A DNA stretch of 64,000 nt from Paenibacillus sp. NAIST15-1 (GCF_001894745.1 NZ_BBYF01000005.1:372001-436000); one strand, 5' to 3'; positions 1 to 10,151 are shown, numbered from the stretch's first letter. Notes: generated by a model not told the origin, from the sequence alone. Numbers and translations: made by a program.

Positions 1-29
1 TGAAGATACCGATATAGTCGAAGCAGCAT
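1..29 (-). CDS. Possible 5' end of a gene running off the left edge
   Basis: An ATG at 29-27 on the minus strand opens a frame reading MLLRLYRYL up to the window edge. It begins 15 bases after the NRPS stop codon on the same strand, and an in-frame stop lies just upstream, so this is the earliest possible start for that frame. There is no convincing ribosome binding site; the only purine-rich stretch is ACAGAGA. Hydrophobic, arginine-rich starts like this occur in cyclic-peptide export ABC transporters that often follow NRPS genes, but nine residues cannot establish that. Confidence 0.3.
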
Positions 30-44
30 CGGTCTCTGTTACGC

Positions 45-3000
45 TTAGACGGTTAGACTGGAACTCGGCCCTGATGCATATCCGTGCTTGTGTAATTCAA
101 GCAATGCTTCGAGACGGGCCTTATATCGATTGACGAGCACCTGAATATTGGAATGCTCATAGTCCCGTGTGTTGTACACGAACCGAACGACAAGCTGCCC
201 TGCTACAATCATGGCAACCGCCTCTAATTGATACATTCGTCCATTGTCCAGTCCTATCGTATCACCTGGCGGCATCGCTGAGAACGTAAAATTTTCATTT
301 TTCAGCTCGTTACCGAATTGACCCATATAATTGAAATTTATATTTGCCTTCCTCTCCAAAATTGCTGTACCGCTTGCTGACTCATGCTTGGTCAAATACT
401 TCAGTACCCCATAATTCATTCCCTTGTTCGGAATGCTGCGCAGCATTTGCCGAGTCTGTTCGACAGCTGCGGGAAGGGAATCGGCTCGTGACATATCGAG
501 AATGATCGGATACATCGTCATGAACCAGCCGATCGTACGCGACACCTCGATCTCTTCCCCGATTGCTTCTCTTCCATGGCCTTCAACATCCAAGCGAAAT
601 GTGCGTCCTCCACTCCAATCCGCAAGCGCCATTCCGAACGCAGTTAGCATGAGGTCATATGCTTCCGGGCTTGCTGACGTATTATTGCTCCGAAGCAGTG
701 TGTCGGTTGCTTCCGAAGAGAATTCAACCGCAATCATGCCATTATCGCTCCATACGCCAAGATCGGCAGCTTGCACATCGCTGCGTATACCGAGCGGTAA
801 TGGATCTCCAGAATATTGTTCAAGCGCAAGCCAATAAGGAAGTTCCTGAATAACCTCATCCTGCTGAGCATAGGTGTGTAGTCTCTCTGCCCACTGCTTC
901 AGAGAAGTTGACTTTGGCCTAACACGCAGTGGATGTCCGTTCACAAGCTGATCGTATCCATCAGCAAAATCTTCGAGGAGCACACGCCAAGCATATCCGT
1001 CTACAATCAGATGATGAATCGTGAGCAACAGGTGATCCCCACCCTTCGTACGGAATAGACCAAGCTTGACAATTGGGCCCTTGTAGAGATTAATACTCTG
1101 CTGCAGTTGAGTTGCAATCTGTTCCATTTCTCGCTCAGGATGGTCAGCATCTTCTAGATCGTATGATACGAAATGATAGAAGGGCCCTTCATCCGGCTGG
1201 CGGATGGTCTGAACGATCGACTTTCCATCTGAGCGGTAGGTCATTCGCAATGCATCATGGTGAAGAACAAGATGGTCAAATACATGTTCGATGTGCTCTT
1301 GCACAAATCTCGTCTTACTGAATAGGACGAATGACTGATTCCAATGATGCGGGTTCGCGAACCGCTGCTCCCAGAACCACTGTTGTATAGGTGTGAATGG
1401 AACGACTCCAGTTATGATCTCGTTCTGAGTGCGCTTATCTGTAGATCTCATGCGGGCGGCTGCCTCACCCAACGTTGGGTATAAATGAAGTTCCTTTACT
1501 GGCAAGGTATATCCGTATTGATGCAATCGTCCCATGAGTTGAAGCGCTTTGATGGAATCGCCGCCGAGCTCCCAGAAGCTGTGGTGTAATCCGATTGAGT
1601 GCCTATTTAGCGTCTCTGCCCACAGCTCCGCCAGCAGCTGCTCACGTTCGGTAACAGGCGCAATATACGGTTGATTGCCAGAAGACAGTGCGGTCATGTG
1701 AAGCAGTGCATTGCGGTCAATCTTGCCATTGTGTGTTAGCGGCATGCTGTCAATCTTCATGAAGTGTGCAGGAACCATATAGCTAGGAAGCTGATTCAGA
1801 AGCTGAGTGCGAATGTCTGAGATCACGAGTTCTTGATCCGTGACAATATAGGCAGATAGCGTCGAGTCGGAAGTATCTTGCTTGATCATAAGCACGGCAG
1901 CTTCTTGAATGCCTGGCAAGCGCTGCAGCTGCGATTCAATTTCACCAATTTCAATTCGATAACCACGAATTTTCACTTGGTCGTCTGTTCGACCAATGAA
2001 TTCGAGTTCCCCGTTAGGAAGCCATCTGGCATAATCACCGGTCAAGCACATTCGCTTCCATCCATCCGAGTCGAAGAAGGGGTTCGCTATGAAGCGCTGC
2101 TCTGATTGCTCCGGTAGATTGAGATATCCGCGAGCAAGTCCTATTCCGGTGATACATAGCTGTCCTTGTGCCCCAATTGGCTGCAGCTGAAGATGCTCAT
2201 TCACGATATATACGAAGCTATTCGCTAACGGTCTGCCAATGCTATAGGCTCCTCCCGCTTGCGCGTCTTTCTTGATCGACGTGACAACGCTGTTCTCGGA
2301 AGGGCCGTATTCAATTACAATTTCAGTGTCGGACTGAAGCTGCTTGCTTCTCTCTATCACCGCATCACTGACCCGCTCGCCTGCTAAGGTAACAATCCGA
2401 AGACTCGACATATCTTCTGTTGATAATCCAGTGAGTAAAGACCCATATAGGCTTGGTGTGGAAATAATATGATAGACCTTCTCTTGTATAATCAAGTTAC
2501 GTAGGGCATAGAAGTCTTTCATCGCCTCCTCAACTGCCAGCACAACTGTCGCTCCCATAATAAGCGGTGACCAGCACGTCGCCACAAAACCATCGAACGC
2601 GAAGGAAATCAACGGGAGCACGGTGTCTCCTACCCTTGTCTTGTATTCTTGGTTCCGATAATGCAGAGTGCTGCCGAATGATTGATGCTCGATCATCACC
2701 CCCTTCGGATTGCCGGTCGACCCGGAGGTATAGATGATATATGCAAGGCTGTTTGGAGCAGGGTGAGTGGCTTGAATGTCATCTTTTGAAATGTCACTTA
2801 ATAGCTTGCTTTCTATCCTACTTTCTTGCTTGTCGCTGTCTGCGGTGCATTTATCTAGATCCAACCATTCATATGCTCTATCGATTTGGAAACGCCTTTC
2901 TAGGCCTCGATGCGTAACGATGACTTTGACACTACTGTCTGTAAGCATAAATGAGATTCGTTCATGAGGGAGTGCAGGGTCTAGCGGAATGTAGGCCGCC

Positions 3001-4604
3001 CCAGCTCTCCATATCCCGAGCATGCTGACAATAGTATCGATAGATCGCTCCATCAGGATGCCTACGACATCGTCCTGCCCGATACTTTTATTCCTTAGAT
3101 GTGCACTCAATCGGTCGGCTCTGTAACTTAATTCTCGATAAGTGATGGATTTCTGGTCGCATCGAATGGCTATAGCTTCAGGAGTTCGTTCGCACTGCTC
3201 ATTGAACGCTTGGACGACTAAGAGAGTGGGATTGGACTCTTTTGTTTTAGCTGCCTGAAAGGAAGTCATCAGCTCTGCACGCTGCTCAGGCGTGCAAATT
3301 TCGGTTGAGTCGATAGAGCGTTCAGGCTGTGCAAGCACTTCCTCGATTACATATACATACTGTTCAAGCTGTCGCTGTATTTCTTCTGAACTGAACTTAG
3401 TTATCTGATAATCAAAGTGCAGGGACAATTCGTTTGTCGCCGCGACTCGCTGTACCCGAAGCAGGAAGTCATTTTCCTCATAGCCACAATGGATATGCTC
3501 CCATTCATATTGAACGTACTCATTGCTGTGTTCATTCGATGTATCCGTCTCCCGGTATTCAATGGATGTTTGAAAGAGAGGTGAACTATCGCCTGTTTTG
3601 GAGCGAATGTCCTGTACAAGCTGATTGAATGGGTATTTCTGATGCCTTGCAGCTGAGAATTGCTTTTTGTTCACTTGCTTAATGAAGGAGATCCTGTCTT
3701 GTTCCCCTTCTATCTGGAGGCGGAGTGGCACGGTGCTGACGAACATACCTAACATGTTTTTCTCTGCTCTATTCGTTCGATTGCTTAATGTCGTGCCGAT
3801 GATTTGATTTTGGTTCCCATTCCACTTGTATAAATAAATGCCCAGTAGTGCAGTGAATAACGTAAATGGACTAACTTGATGCTTTTCGCAGAATTGATAT
3901 ACGTGCTTTTGCACGGAGGCAGACAATGGATAAGTTATACGATCGGATTTACAGGTGGGATCATGCAGTAGGAGTGGCGAGATTGTATGTGCGCTGTCAG
4001 AGGGATGTGCTTCAAATTCCTGCAGCCAATATTGTCGGTCTTTCTCCCGGCGCTCAGATTGCTCGTACTCCAGCTCACTAGCGATGAACTGCAAGTAGGA
4101 AGGTCGATGTGACTCAGGCAAGGTTGCACCTTGTACAAGGCAACTGTAATAGGCAAGAATATCATCAATGATAAGCTGCTGGGAGATTCCATCGTGAATG
4201 AAATGATGAAAACGCTGGTATAATACACAATCCGTAGCATTAATCCGCAACAGAATGAACTCAAATAGATCGGTATCCTTCCACGGCATTGGCACTTGAG
4301 CTCTCGCCTTCTCCCATGATTGTACGTCAATACCGACAGCATCAATGACTGGAACCTCATAACTTTGATACTTGCTGATGTATTGTCTTGGCTCCTGTCC
4401 GTCCCTCTCTACGATACGAAGACGCAGAACTTCATTTCGTCTTAAGAGCTCATTTACAGCTTGCTGCAGGAAAGGAATCTCCAGATTGCCTTGTTTCGAC
4501 TTCAGCCGCAACGATACTGAAATAATGCCTAAGCTTGTATTCGGCTGCATATTCTCCATGTACCAAATTCTAAGTTGAGGATGTGTAAGTGACCAATCAT
4601 TCAT
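45..4604 (-). CDS. Non-ribosomal peptide synthetase, single module C-A-T-E
   Basis: This 1519-residue cytosolic megasynthase adds one amino acid to a peptide and epimerises it. Domains in order: condensation (residues 1-430, catalytic HHFIHDG near 133-139); adenylation (about 480-940, A3 core TSGSTGNPKG near 628, A5 EYGPSE, A7 TGDYARW, A10 NGKIDR); thiolation (LGGDSIKAL near 1018, Ser for phosphopantetheine); epimerisation (HHLIVDG near 1199, with EGHGR and NYMGQ motifs). There is no thioesterase. By hand alignment to GrsA the substrate-binding residues read roughly D-G-A-S-T-A-E-V-V, which resembles Tyr/aromatic codes; this is tentative. The ribosome binding site GGAAGGG lies 8 bases before ATG. 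The gene is the first of a leftward transcript, so the condensation domain could be a starter type or accept from a synthetase encoded elsewhere. Confidence 0.93.
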   Translation of the reverse strand: MNDWSLTHPQLRIWYMENMQPNTSLGIISVSLRLKSKQGNLEIPFLQQAVNELLRRNEVLRLRIVERDGQEPRQYISKYQSYEVPVIDAVGIDVQSWEKARAQVPMPWKDTDLFEFILLRINATDCVLYQRFHHFIHDGISQQLIIDDILAYYSCLVQGATLPESHRPSYLQFIASELEYEQSERREKDRQYWLQEFEAHPSDSAHTISPLLLHDPTCKSDRITYPLSASVQKHVYQFCEKHQVSPFTLFTALLGIYLYKWNGNQNQIIGTTLSNRTNRAEKNMLGMFVSTVPLRLQIEGEQDRISFIKQVNKKQFSAARHQKYPFNQLVQDIRSKTGDSSPLFQTSIEYRETDTSNEHSNEYVQYEWEHIHCGYEENDFLLRVQRVAATNELSLHFDYQITKFSSEEIQRQLEQYVYVIEEVLAQPERSIDSTEICTPEQRAELMTSFQAAKTKESNPTLLVVQAFNEQCERTPEAIAIRCDQKSITYRELSYRADRLSAHLRNKSIGQDDVVGILMERSIDTIVSMLGIWRAGAAYIPLDPALPHERISFMLTDSSVKVIVTHRGLERRFQIDRAYEWLDLDKCTADSDKQESRIESKLLSDISKDDIQATHPAPNSLAYIIYTSGSTGNPKGVMIEHQSFGSTLHYRNQEYKTRVGDTVLPLISFAFDGFVATCWSPLIMGATVVLAVEEAMKDFYALRNLIIQEKVYHIISTPSLYGSLLTGLSTEDMSSLRIVTLAGERVSDAVIERSKQLQSDTEIVIEYGPSENSVVTSIKKDAQAGGAYSIGRPLANSFVYIVNEHLQLQPIGAQGQLCITGIGLARGYLNLPEQSEQRFIANPFFDSDGWKRMCLTGDYARWLPNGELEFIGRTDDQVKIRGYRIEIGEIESQLQRLPGIQEAAVLMIKQDTSDSTLSAYIVTDQELVISDIRTQLLNQLPSYMVPAHFMKIDSMPLTHNGKIDRNALLHMTALSSGNQPYIAPVTEREQLLAELWAETLNRHSIGLHHSFWELGGDSIKALQLMGRLHQYGYTLPVKELHLYPTLGEAAARMRSTDKRTQNEIITGVVPFTPIQQWFWEQRFANPHHWNQSFVLFSKTRFVQEHIEHVFDHLVLHHDALRMTYRSDGKSIVQTIRQPDEGPFYHFVSYDLEDADHPEREMEQIATQLQQSINLYKGPIVKLGLFRTKGGDHLLLTIHHLIVDGYAWRVLLEDFADGYDQLVNGHPLRVRPKSTSLKQWAERLHTYAQQDEVIQELPYWLALEQYSGDPLPLGIRSDVQAADLGVWSDNGMIAVEFSSEATDTLLRSNNTSASPEAYDLMLTAFGMALADWSGGRTFRLDVEGHGREAIGEEIEVSRTIGWFMTMYPIILDMSRADSLPAAVEQTRQMLRSIPNKGMNYGVLKYLTKHESASGTAILERKANINFNYMGQFGNELKNENFTFSAMPPGDTIGLDNGRMYQLEAVAMIVAGQLVVRFVYNTRDYEHSNIQVLVNRYKARLEALLELHKHGYASGPSSSLTV

Positions 4605-4809
4605 CAGACTCGCCCTTCCCTGTCAAATTCATCTACTAGCACATTGAAACATGCCATTGGAAAGAGGGTCAATCAAATATTTTCTAAAAAGAATTGTTCA
4701 TTTGATAATTTCTTGTAAATACCGAGAATGCAGCTATAATTGTATAAATTTCGCAAAATCGGTGAAACTATCCGCACCGAAATGCAAAACCTTATGGAGA
4801 CATAAATAA

Positions 4810-5514
4810 ATGAACTTACATGCCAATGTACTTTTCTTTCGGCTATTGCTGTTAAGTATATCCATTCCTTTGGCAATGGTCACCCTCGTGCCAAATATGG
4901 TTGAAGCAAAACCTTTGAATACCGTTGAATCGAAGCGAGATGACTACTCGATCATCATCTTCCCCCACCTTCATCGCCTTGTTGTGCAACAGCATAACAA
5001 GACAATCAAGTCTTATCATATCGCAGTTGGTGATCCCGCTACCCCAACCCCCACGGGTGAATTCCGTATCATATTTAAGGGGGAGAACTGGGGGCCATCA
5101 TTCGGCCCTCGTTGGCTCGGCTTGAATGTGACATGGGGATACTATGGTATCCATGGTACCAATAAGCCCTATTCCATTGGACGTCACGCGAGTCATGGTT
5201 GTATTCGTATGCGCAATAAAGATGTTATTGAATTGTATGAGATGATTCCGATTGGCACGAAAGTAACGATTATGGGACATGCACTGGGTGATTTGAGGCA
5301 TAATCCACGCGATTTAGCGGAAGGTGATGTTGGCGGAGATGTGCAATTGATTCAGTCGAGGCTGCAAAGTGCAGGATATTACACAGGAAGGTGTGACGGC
5401 AAGTTCAGATCAAGCACGACGCAGGCCCTCAAGCGTTATCAACGCGATCACCATCTAGAGCCAAATGGCGTTGTTTCCTTCCCTATTTATGTACATCTTG
5501 GATTGGTAGAATGA
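4810..5514 (+). CDS. Secreted L,D-transpeptidase (YkuD) with peptidoglycan-binding domain
   Basis: This 234-residue protein probably forms or edits 3-3 cross-links in the cell wall. An N-terminal hydrophobic segment ending near VEA (residue 33) looks like a signal peptide. The YkuD domain follows (about 45-160) with the catalytic signature HGTN...SHGCIRM, including the active-site Cys near residue 132. The C-terminal 60 residues match a PG_binding_1 fold (QLIQSRLQSAGYYTG and ALKRYQ). A TGGAGA sequence sits 9 bases before the ATG. It is divergent from the NRPS gene and followed by a strong terminator, so it is probably monocistronic. Confidence 0.92.
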   Translation: MNLHANVLFFRLLLLSISIPLAMVTLVPNMVEAKPLNTVESKRDDYSIIIFPHLHRLVVQQHNKTIKSYHIAVGDPATPTPTGEFRIIFKGENWGPSFGPRWLGLNVTWGYYGIHGTNKPYSIGRHASHGCIRMRNKDVIELYEMIPIGTKVTIMGHALGDLRHNPRDLAEGDVGGDVQLIQSRLQSAGYYTGRCDGKFRSSTTQALKRYQRDHHLEPNGVVSFPIYVHLGLVE

Positions 5515-5570
5515 CCGTGGGTCTGCACTCTTCACATTAGCTGTTTTAGGATGCTTCCAAGATACTGCTT

Positions 5571-5620
5571 ATGCACCCTATCGTCATTCTGAGACGATAG
5601 GGTGCATGCTGTTTCTTTTA
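5571..5620 (+). terminator. Rho-independent terminator after the L,D-transpeptidase
   Basis: A perfect 15-bp inverted repeat (arms 5571-5585 and 5593-5607, 7-base loop) is followed by a T-rich stretch on the plus strand, about 60 bases after the transpeptidase stop. Confidence 0.85.
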
Positions 5621-5676
5621 CATGTCGGCGAATATCCGAATGTGCGGTTGCGAAATGCTTCTAAGTGAGTGAATCC

Positions 5677-5712
5677 CAAAAAACAAGGGAAGCTGTTCAA
5701 TCAGCCTCCCTT
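5677..5712 (-). terminator. Terminator of the 5'-nucleotidase gene
   Basis: Read on the minus strand, a stem of about 11 bp with one bulged G (AAGGGAgGCTG paired with CAGCTTCCCTT) is followed by a run of seven T. It lies 55 bases beyond the stop of the phosphoesterase gene. Confidence 0.8.
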
Positions 5713-5767
5713 AGTTCGTAGTCATAACCTTTGTTCGGATTTGAAAGATGGTATTTTGCTCCAAATC

Positions 5768-7381
5768 CTACAAGACAACTCTCCAATTATGACTGTACTC
5801 GGCTGTAATGGTTCCCCGCTTCCTAATATAATCCACGATTAATTCAGCCATATCTGTCGGCAGATCAAGAACAATTGGCTTATTGGCGAACATGACGTAA
5901 TTCCCCCCGCCCCCGGCTCGATAATTGTTCATAGCCACATCATATTCAGCTTTCATCTCAATTGGCGAGCCACCAACGGTTAGCGTAGTAACGCGCTGTC
6001 CTATCGGTCGTGAGACTTGAATCTCATATTCAATGCCTGACCACATATCATAATTATAATGCTGGGGCTTCGGATATAAGAATGCTTCACTAACCTGTAT
6101 GTGATTCCCTTGTTCCGATAATGCAAAATAAGAGGCAGATTGCTCCAAGGCGTCCTTAATATCTTGACCCGAGACGCGAATGACTCTTAGCGTATTCGGA
6201 TACATATAGTTGGCCAGCACCTGTCGCATCGTAATCTCTCCATAGAATCCTGGCGCACTATCATCGAAGAGAGCGGTATTCGATATTTCGGCACATCCGT
6301 ATTCCATTTGAACCCGATTAATGAATGCGATCAACGGATGGTCTGCAAGCCGGACTTGCGACGGATCATCGACCAACATATTGCCTTCCATAGTACCAAT
6401 CGGTTGATCCAGCCAGTGTTGAGCCTTCTGTTCGATGTCATGGATCGCTTCCAAGATACGTTCGTCCGGGACTGTTCCCTCTACAGAAATGAACTGAGAT
6501 TGACATTGTTCTAGTGCCCATTTCCCCTCAAGCTTGGTCATGCTAAGCTCCATGAATCCGATTCCTTGCCCATGGGAGCTCGGTTGCGCGATCCATACCC
6601 CGTTCACTTGCTCATCTACAATCTTTCGGTGCTGATGACCGGTTAACAAGATGTCGATTCCGGGAACGTCCATGCAAATTCGATAGCCTTGATTTTCCCC
6701 TGTATCTGCCTCTGTCAATTCGCCAGTACGCATGTCCCGCTCAAAACCGCCGTGATAGGATACGACAACGAGATCAACCTGCTCTTCATTTCGAAGAATG
6801 TTCACCCAGCGCTTCGCCTCATCAACCGCGTCTTCAAAGCAAATTCCTGCAATATGCTGCGGCAATTCCCAGTTCGGAATATACGGGGTTGTTAAGCCCA
6901 GTATGCCGATCTTAAGTCCATTCGCATACTCCTTTACAATATAGGGCTTGCCAAAGTAAGGCTTTCCGTCTTCTTCCCGAAGCAGATTTGCGCTGAGCCA
7001 TGGAAATTGAGACTCCTTAATCGCCTGCTTCAAATAGGGAAGCCCATAGTTAAATTCATGGTTCCCGATGACGGCAGCATCCGCCTTGATCTGGTTCATG
7101 CAGGCGACCATTGGATTAGGCAGCTCTGGTTGTATGCGAGCATGATAATAGGTTAGCGGTGTGCCTTGAAGCAGATCGCCATTGTCGATCAGTACAGATT
7201 CCTTATACTGATGGCGCAGAGTGTCAATAGCGGTCGCCATTCTGGCTAACCCTGCTTCAATATGCTGCTGATCCGCATAACGATAAGGCATAACGGTTCC
7301 GTGAATGTCACTTGTATGTATGATGGCTACTATGCAGGAATCACTGTTTTCGTGAAGAGGTACTGCTGTTTCATTGCTCAT
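5768..7381 (-). CDS. Bifunctional metallophosphatase/5'-nucleotidase family protein
   Basis: This 537-residue phosphoesterase of the UshA/YfkN type hydrolyses nucleotides or related phosphate esters. The N-terminal calcineurin-like domain shows the metal-binding series TSDIHG, NGDLLQGT, GNHEFNYG, SYHGG and GHQHR. The C-terminal half (about 330-537) is a 5'-nucleotidase substrate domain with the AGGGGNY loop. Unlike most relatives it has no signal peptide or wall anchor, suggesting a cytosolic enzyme. The start is placed at MSNET, where GAGGAG precedes the ATG; a longer frame begins 10 codons upstream without a binding site. Confidence 0.88.
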   Translation of the reverse strand: MSNETAVPLHENSDSCIVAIIHTSDIHGTVMPYRYADQQHIEAGLARMATAIDTLRHQYKESVLIDNGDLLQGTPLTYYHARIQPELPNPMVACMNQIKADAAVIGNHEFNYGLPYLKQAIKESQFPWLSANLLREEDGKPYFGKPYIVKEYANGLKIGILGLTTPYIPNWELPQHIAGICFEDAVDEAKRWVNILRNEEQVDLVVVSYHGGFERDMRTGELTEADTGENQGYRICMDVPGIDILLTGHQHRKIVDEQVNGVWIAQPSSHGQGIGFMELSMTKLEGKWALEQCQSQFISVEGTVPDERILEAIHDIEQKAQHWLDQPIGTMEGNMLVDDPSQVRLADHPLIAFINRVQMEYGCAEISNTALFDDSAPGFYGEITMRQVLANYMYPNTLRVIRVSGQDIKDALEQSASYFALSEQGNHIQVSEAFLYPKPQHYNYDMWSGIEYEIQVSRPIGQRVTTLTVGGSPIEMKAEYDVAMNNYRAGGGGNYVMFANKPIVLDLPTDMAELIVDYIRKRGTITAEYSHNWRVVL

Positions 7382-7440
7382 ATGGATTCTCCTCATCTGT
7401 GTTGGAAGCATCTATCCTATCTTGGCTGGTGTCTTTCGAA

Positions 7441-7483
7441 AGAAAGGATAGAGAAGCCCTGGCAACCCCGCCGGGACTTCTCT
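7441..7483 (-). terminator. Probable terminator after the 7.5-9.1 kb secreted-protein gene
   Basis: On the minus strand AGAGAAGTCCC pairs with GGGCTTCTCT (one bulge) and is followed by ATCCTTTCTTT. It lies 42 bases after the stop of the gene to its right and upstream of the phosphoesterase start. Confidence 0.6.
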
Positions 7484-7524
7484 ATACGATCTAGCTATGT
7501 CAGACAATTCATGACATTTATAGC

Positions 7525-9090
7525 TTAAGGTGCAATTGTAATTGGATTAGTCTGATATACATTGCTGCTATCCTTGCGGAGACGAATGCTGGCTGCCCCG
7601 CTCTTGCCTGATTGTGTTCGCACCTGGATTGTCTTCACGGCAGTACCAGTGCTATCCGCTGTAAGTGTGAAGCTATTATAGCCATATCCGGTAGGCCAAC
7701 TGCCATTATCTTGCTGCACTTGACCGACTTGCTGCCCGCCCGTTAAGTATACGCCGATTTGAAGCGTAATGCTGCTGTTCGGCGTTAATCCGCCTGCTGT
7801 AATCGTTACATTGAATGGCGTGGCTGCAGTTACCGTTGCAGGATGTGTCATCGCAGGATTGCCAGATGGGTTCTGTCCCCCACTTGGAGCGCCATATGAG
7901 CCTTTCTTGAATGTGGAAGAGTCCCACCATTTGTAGCCCGCTGCAGGTGCTGCCCACGGCTCAGGCTGCGGCTCTGTACTGAGCTGCGGTGTCTCGAACG
8001 GCAGCAATGCAGTTGGTGTGTCAAGCTGCAGTCCTGGCACCTGTGTGAAGCTTGTGTATGACTCCTGCTCGGCAAGCCAGTCAATAAGGTTCATGAGCAG
8101 TGCGGCATCATCCTGCTCTTTGTAGCCATCATATGTTTTTTTCGTCTGTCCATTCTCTTCGCGCAAATATTTCGGTGTTGCATCTTCTACTGGAGAGGAA
8201 TCACCAATGACAGCGGCTTTCCCTAACCCGACCTTCGAGATAGATACATAAGCCCCTTCTGCGACACCGCCTCCGTTATATACGCCTTGATCTACTGCAT
8301 TTGGCCATTTCTGGCTGCTGCTTACCGCAGGCAAGTACACGATGCCTTTCGCAATTTGCGGATTTGTAATTGCAACCGTTGAACCCGCATGCATGGCAAC
8401 ACTGCTTACTTGATTCGTAATGCCGAATGCTTGCTGTGGATCGACAATCACGTTAGCATTAATGTCACCGAGTGCATTGTAGCGAATACGAACACCGAAG
8501 TTGTCGGACAGCCAATCGGAGCTTGCAACATCCTGCATAGCAGCTGAGTTGGCCTCCTCTGTGCTCATCCCTTGTGCTGGGTTGCTCCATGCTCCACGGC
8601 GGTAACCGTTAAATGCTTCAGAAGCGTCCCAGCGGTTCTTGTTGCGATCCGCATTGTAATGGTCTGCGATGAAGAAGATGCTGCCCCCACTGTTGACATA
8701 CTGCAACATTGCTGCTTGCTCGGATGTCTTATACGGAATGTTGGCCTCGCCAATAACAAACACTTGATAATCTTTCAGATCATCATAAGTGATTGGCGTC
8801 GACTTGCGCAATTCCTTAACCTCATAGCCTTTGTCTGCAATGCCGTTAGCGAAATCTGAGAAGCCGCCATCAATTACCCAGTCTGCTGCGCCAGCCGTTT
8901 GACCATGAGTGTTATCGAACAATACTTTCTTGCCGTTCGGTGTACCCTTTGCCGTGATATACGGCGCCGGATCGGCTGGCCCCTCCGCATAAGCGTTAGA
9001 CCCTGCTCCCAAGGACAACGTGGGTAGTGCGATTAATGCAGCAAGTACAACTTTGAACCATTTGCGTTTCAACACAGTTAGCATATTCAT
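7525..9090 (-). CDS. Secreted two-domain protein, GATase-like N-terminal region, function unknown
   Basis: The 521-residue product starts with a signal peptide (MNMLTVLKRKW then a hydrophobic core, cleavage after AYA). The first 330 residues have the alternating strand/helix pattern and 'VLFDNTHGQ...VFVIGEA...GGSIFFIADH' style of DUF4350/GATase1-like domains, which are often ligand-binding rather than catalytic. The last 130 residues are a Ser/Thr/Gly-rich beta-sandwich-like region ending NPITIAP. I do not recognise a specific function. AGGAGG lies 9 bases before the chosen ATG; the ATG of the longer frame overlaps that binding site. It is a single gene between two terminator-like regions. 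Confidence 0.75.
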   Translation of the reverse strand: MNMLTVLKRKWFKVVLAALIALPTLSLGAGSNAYAEGPADPAPYITAKGTPNGKKVLFDNTHGQTAGAADWVIDGGFSDFANGIADKGYEVKELRKSTPITYDDLKDYQVFVIGEANIPYKTSEQAAMLQYVNSGGSIFFIADHYNADRNKNRWDASEAFNGYRRGAWSNPAQGMSTEEANSAAMQDVASSDWLSDNFGVRIRYNALGDINANVIVDPQQAFGITNQVSSVAMHAGSTVAITNPQIAKGIVYLPAVSSSQKWPNAVDQGVYNGGGVAEGAYVSISKVGLGKAAVIGDSSPVEDATPKYLREENGQTKKTYDGYKEQDDAALLMNLIDWLAEQESYTSFTQVPGLQLDTPTALLPFETPQLSTEPQPEPWAAPAAGYKWWDSSTFKKGSYGAPSGGQNPSGNPAMTHPATVTAATPFNVTITAGGLTPNSSITLQIGVYLTGGQQVGQVQQDNGSWPTGYGYNSFTLTADSTGTAVKTIQVRTQSGKSGAASIRLRKDSSNVYQTNPITIAP

Positions 9091-9281
9091 TCTTCTTCGC
9101 CTCCTCATTTTGTGATGCGGGGGATTGTACCTCTCCGTTCAACATTATTATGGGGCTCGTATGTTAAGGGAAACTTATGTTCATGCGAAGATTATGTTAA
9201 TCGATCAATATTTATGAATTATATTGAAAATATTACAACTGGTATAAGTAAGAAATCAAAAGCGGCGAAATGCATCTACTA

Positions 9282-10148
9282 CTACTGGAATAGGCCGATA
9301 TGTTCTTCGAGAAAGTTATCGAGCGTTCTCGGTGCTTGGCCAAGCAATCGAGCAACTGTATCTGTAGGATGCTCCGGAATGACCGCTGACATGGCTTGAA
9401 TCTCTACAACGTGATTCGCAAGCCATAGCGGCATATGATCTTGTTCCATTAAGGAACGGCGCTGTGTGTTCGAATCCATGTTGATATACGTAATAGGACG
9501 ACCGAGCATTGCTGTGAATTTGGCCGCAATCTGTTCGTAATTGAACACTTCTGAACCAGTGAGTGTATAGATGCGTCCTGCTTTCTTGTGATTCGTCAGC
9601 ACTTCTGCGGCGACATCCGCAATATCTCGGCAATCGATGTAGTTGCATGCTGAGCTCCCCATTGAGCCGTAGAAGGCATTATGCTTGCGAATCGGCCCAG
9701 TCAATCGAAGTAAATTCTGCATAAAAGCATAGGGTCGCAATACGGTATGCAAAATACCTGAATCATTGAGCAAGGTTTCAATTTCCAGATGCCATCTGGC
9801 AATCTCAACTGGTGCAAGAGCGTTATAGAGCGGGCTAGAAATCTTTACAATATGCTCAATGCCGGCTTCGATAGCCGTTCGGATGATAGTGCTCTCTAAT
9901 TCCACTTGTCTTGGACTATTCGACATGGACATAAAAAGTTGGCTCGCCCCTTGAAATGCAGAGCGCAATGCTGATGCGTCGGATGCATCTGCCTGGACAA
10001 TCTCCACCTGTCTATGGTCACCCGCACCCAATTGAATCCGGAGTTTGTCCGGCTCTCTGCTGATGGCCCGTACGGGTACGTTTGCTTGAATCAGACTGTT
10101 TAGCAGTTCTCTGCCGATGGTTCCTGTTGCACCGATTACTACGATCAT
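9282..10148 (-). CDS. NmrA-like NAD(P)-binding oxidoreductase
   Basis: This 288-residue atypical short-chain dehydrogenase resembles QorB/NmrA proteins. The Rossmann motif GATGTIGRELL is at residues 7-17 and a second conserved block reads IEHIVKISS. It lacks a YxxxK active site, as is usual for NmrA-like proteins, so it may be a redox sensor or a quinone/azo reductase. It begins 3 bases after the stop of the upstream membrane-protein gene, with AGGAG about 10 bases before the ATG. Operon context with a MarR regulator and a shared operator suggests induction by an aromatic or electrophilic compound. Confidence 0.85.
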   Translation of the reverse strand: MIVVIGATGTIGRELLNSLIQANVPVRAISREPDKLRIQLGAGDHRQVEIVQADASDASALRSAFQGASQLFMSMSNSPRQVELESTIIRTAIEAGIEHIVKISSPLYNALAPVEIARWHLEIETLLNDSGILHTVLRPYAFMQNLLRLTGPIRKHNAFYGSMGSSACNYIDCRDIADVAAEVLTNHKKAGRIYTLTGSEVFNYEQIAAKFTAMLGRPITYINMDSNTQRRSLMEQDHMPLWLANHVVEIQAMSAVIPEHPTDTVARLLGQAPRTLDNFLEEHIGLFQ

Positions 10149-10151
10149 ATC

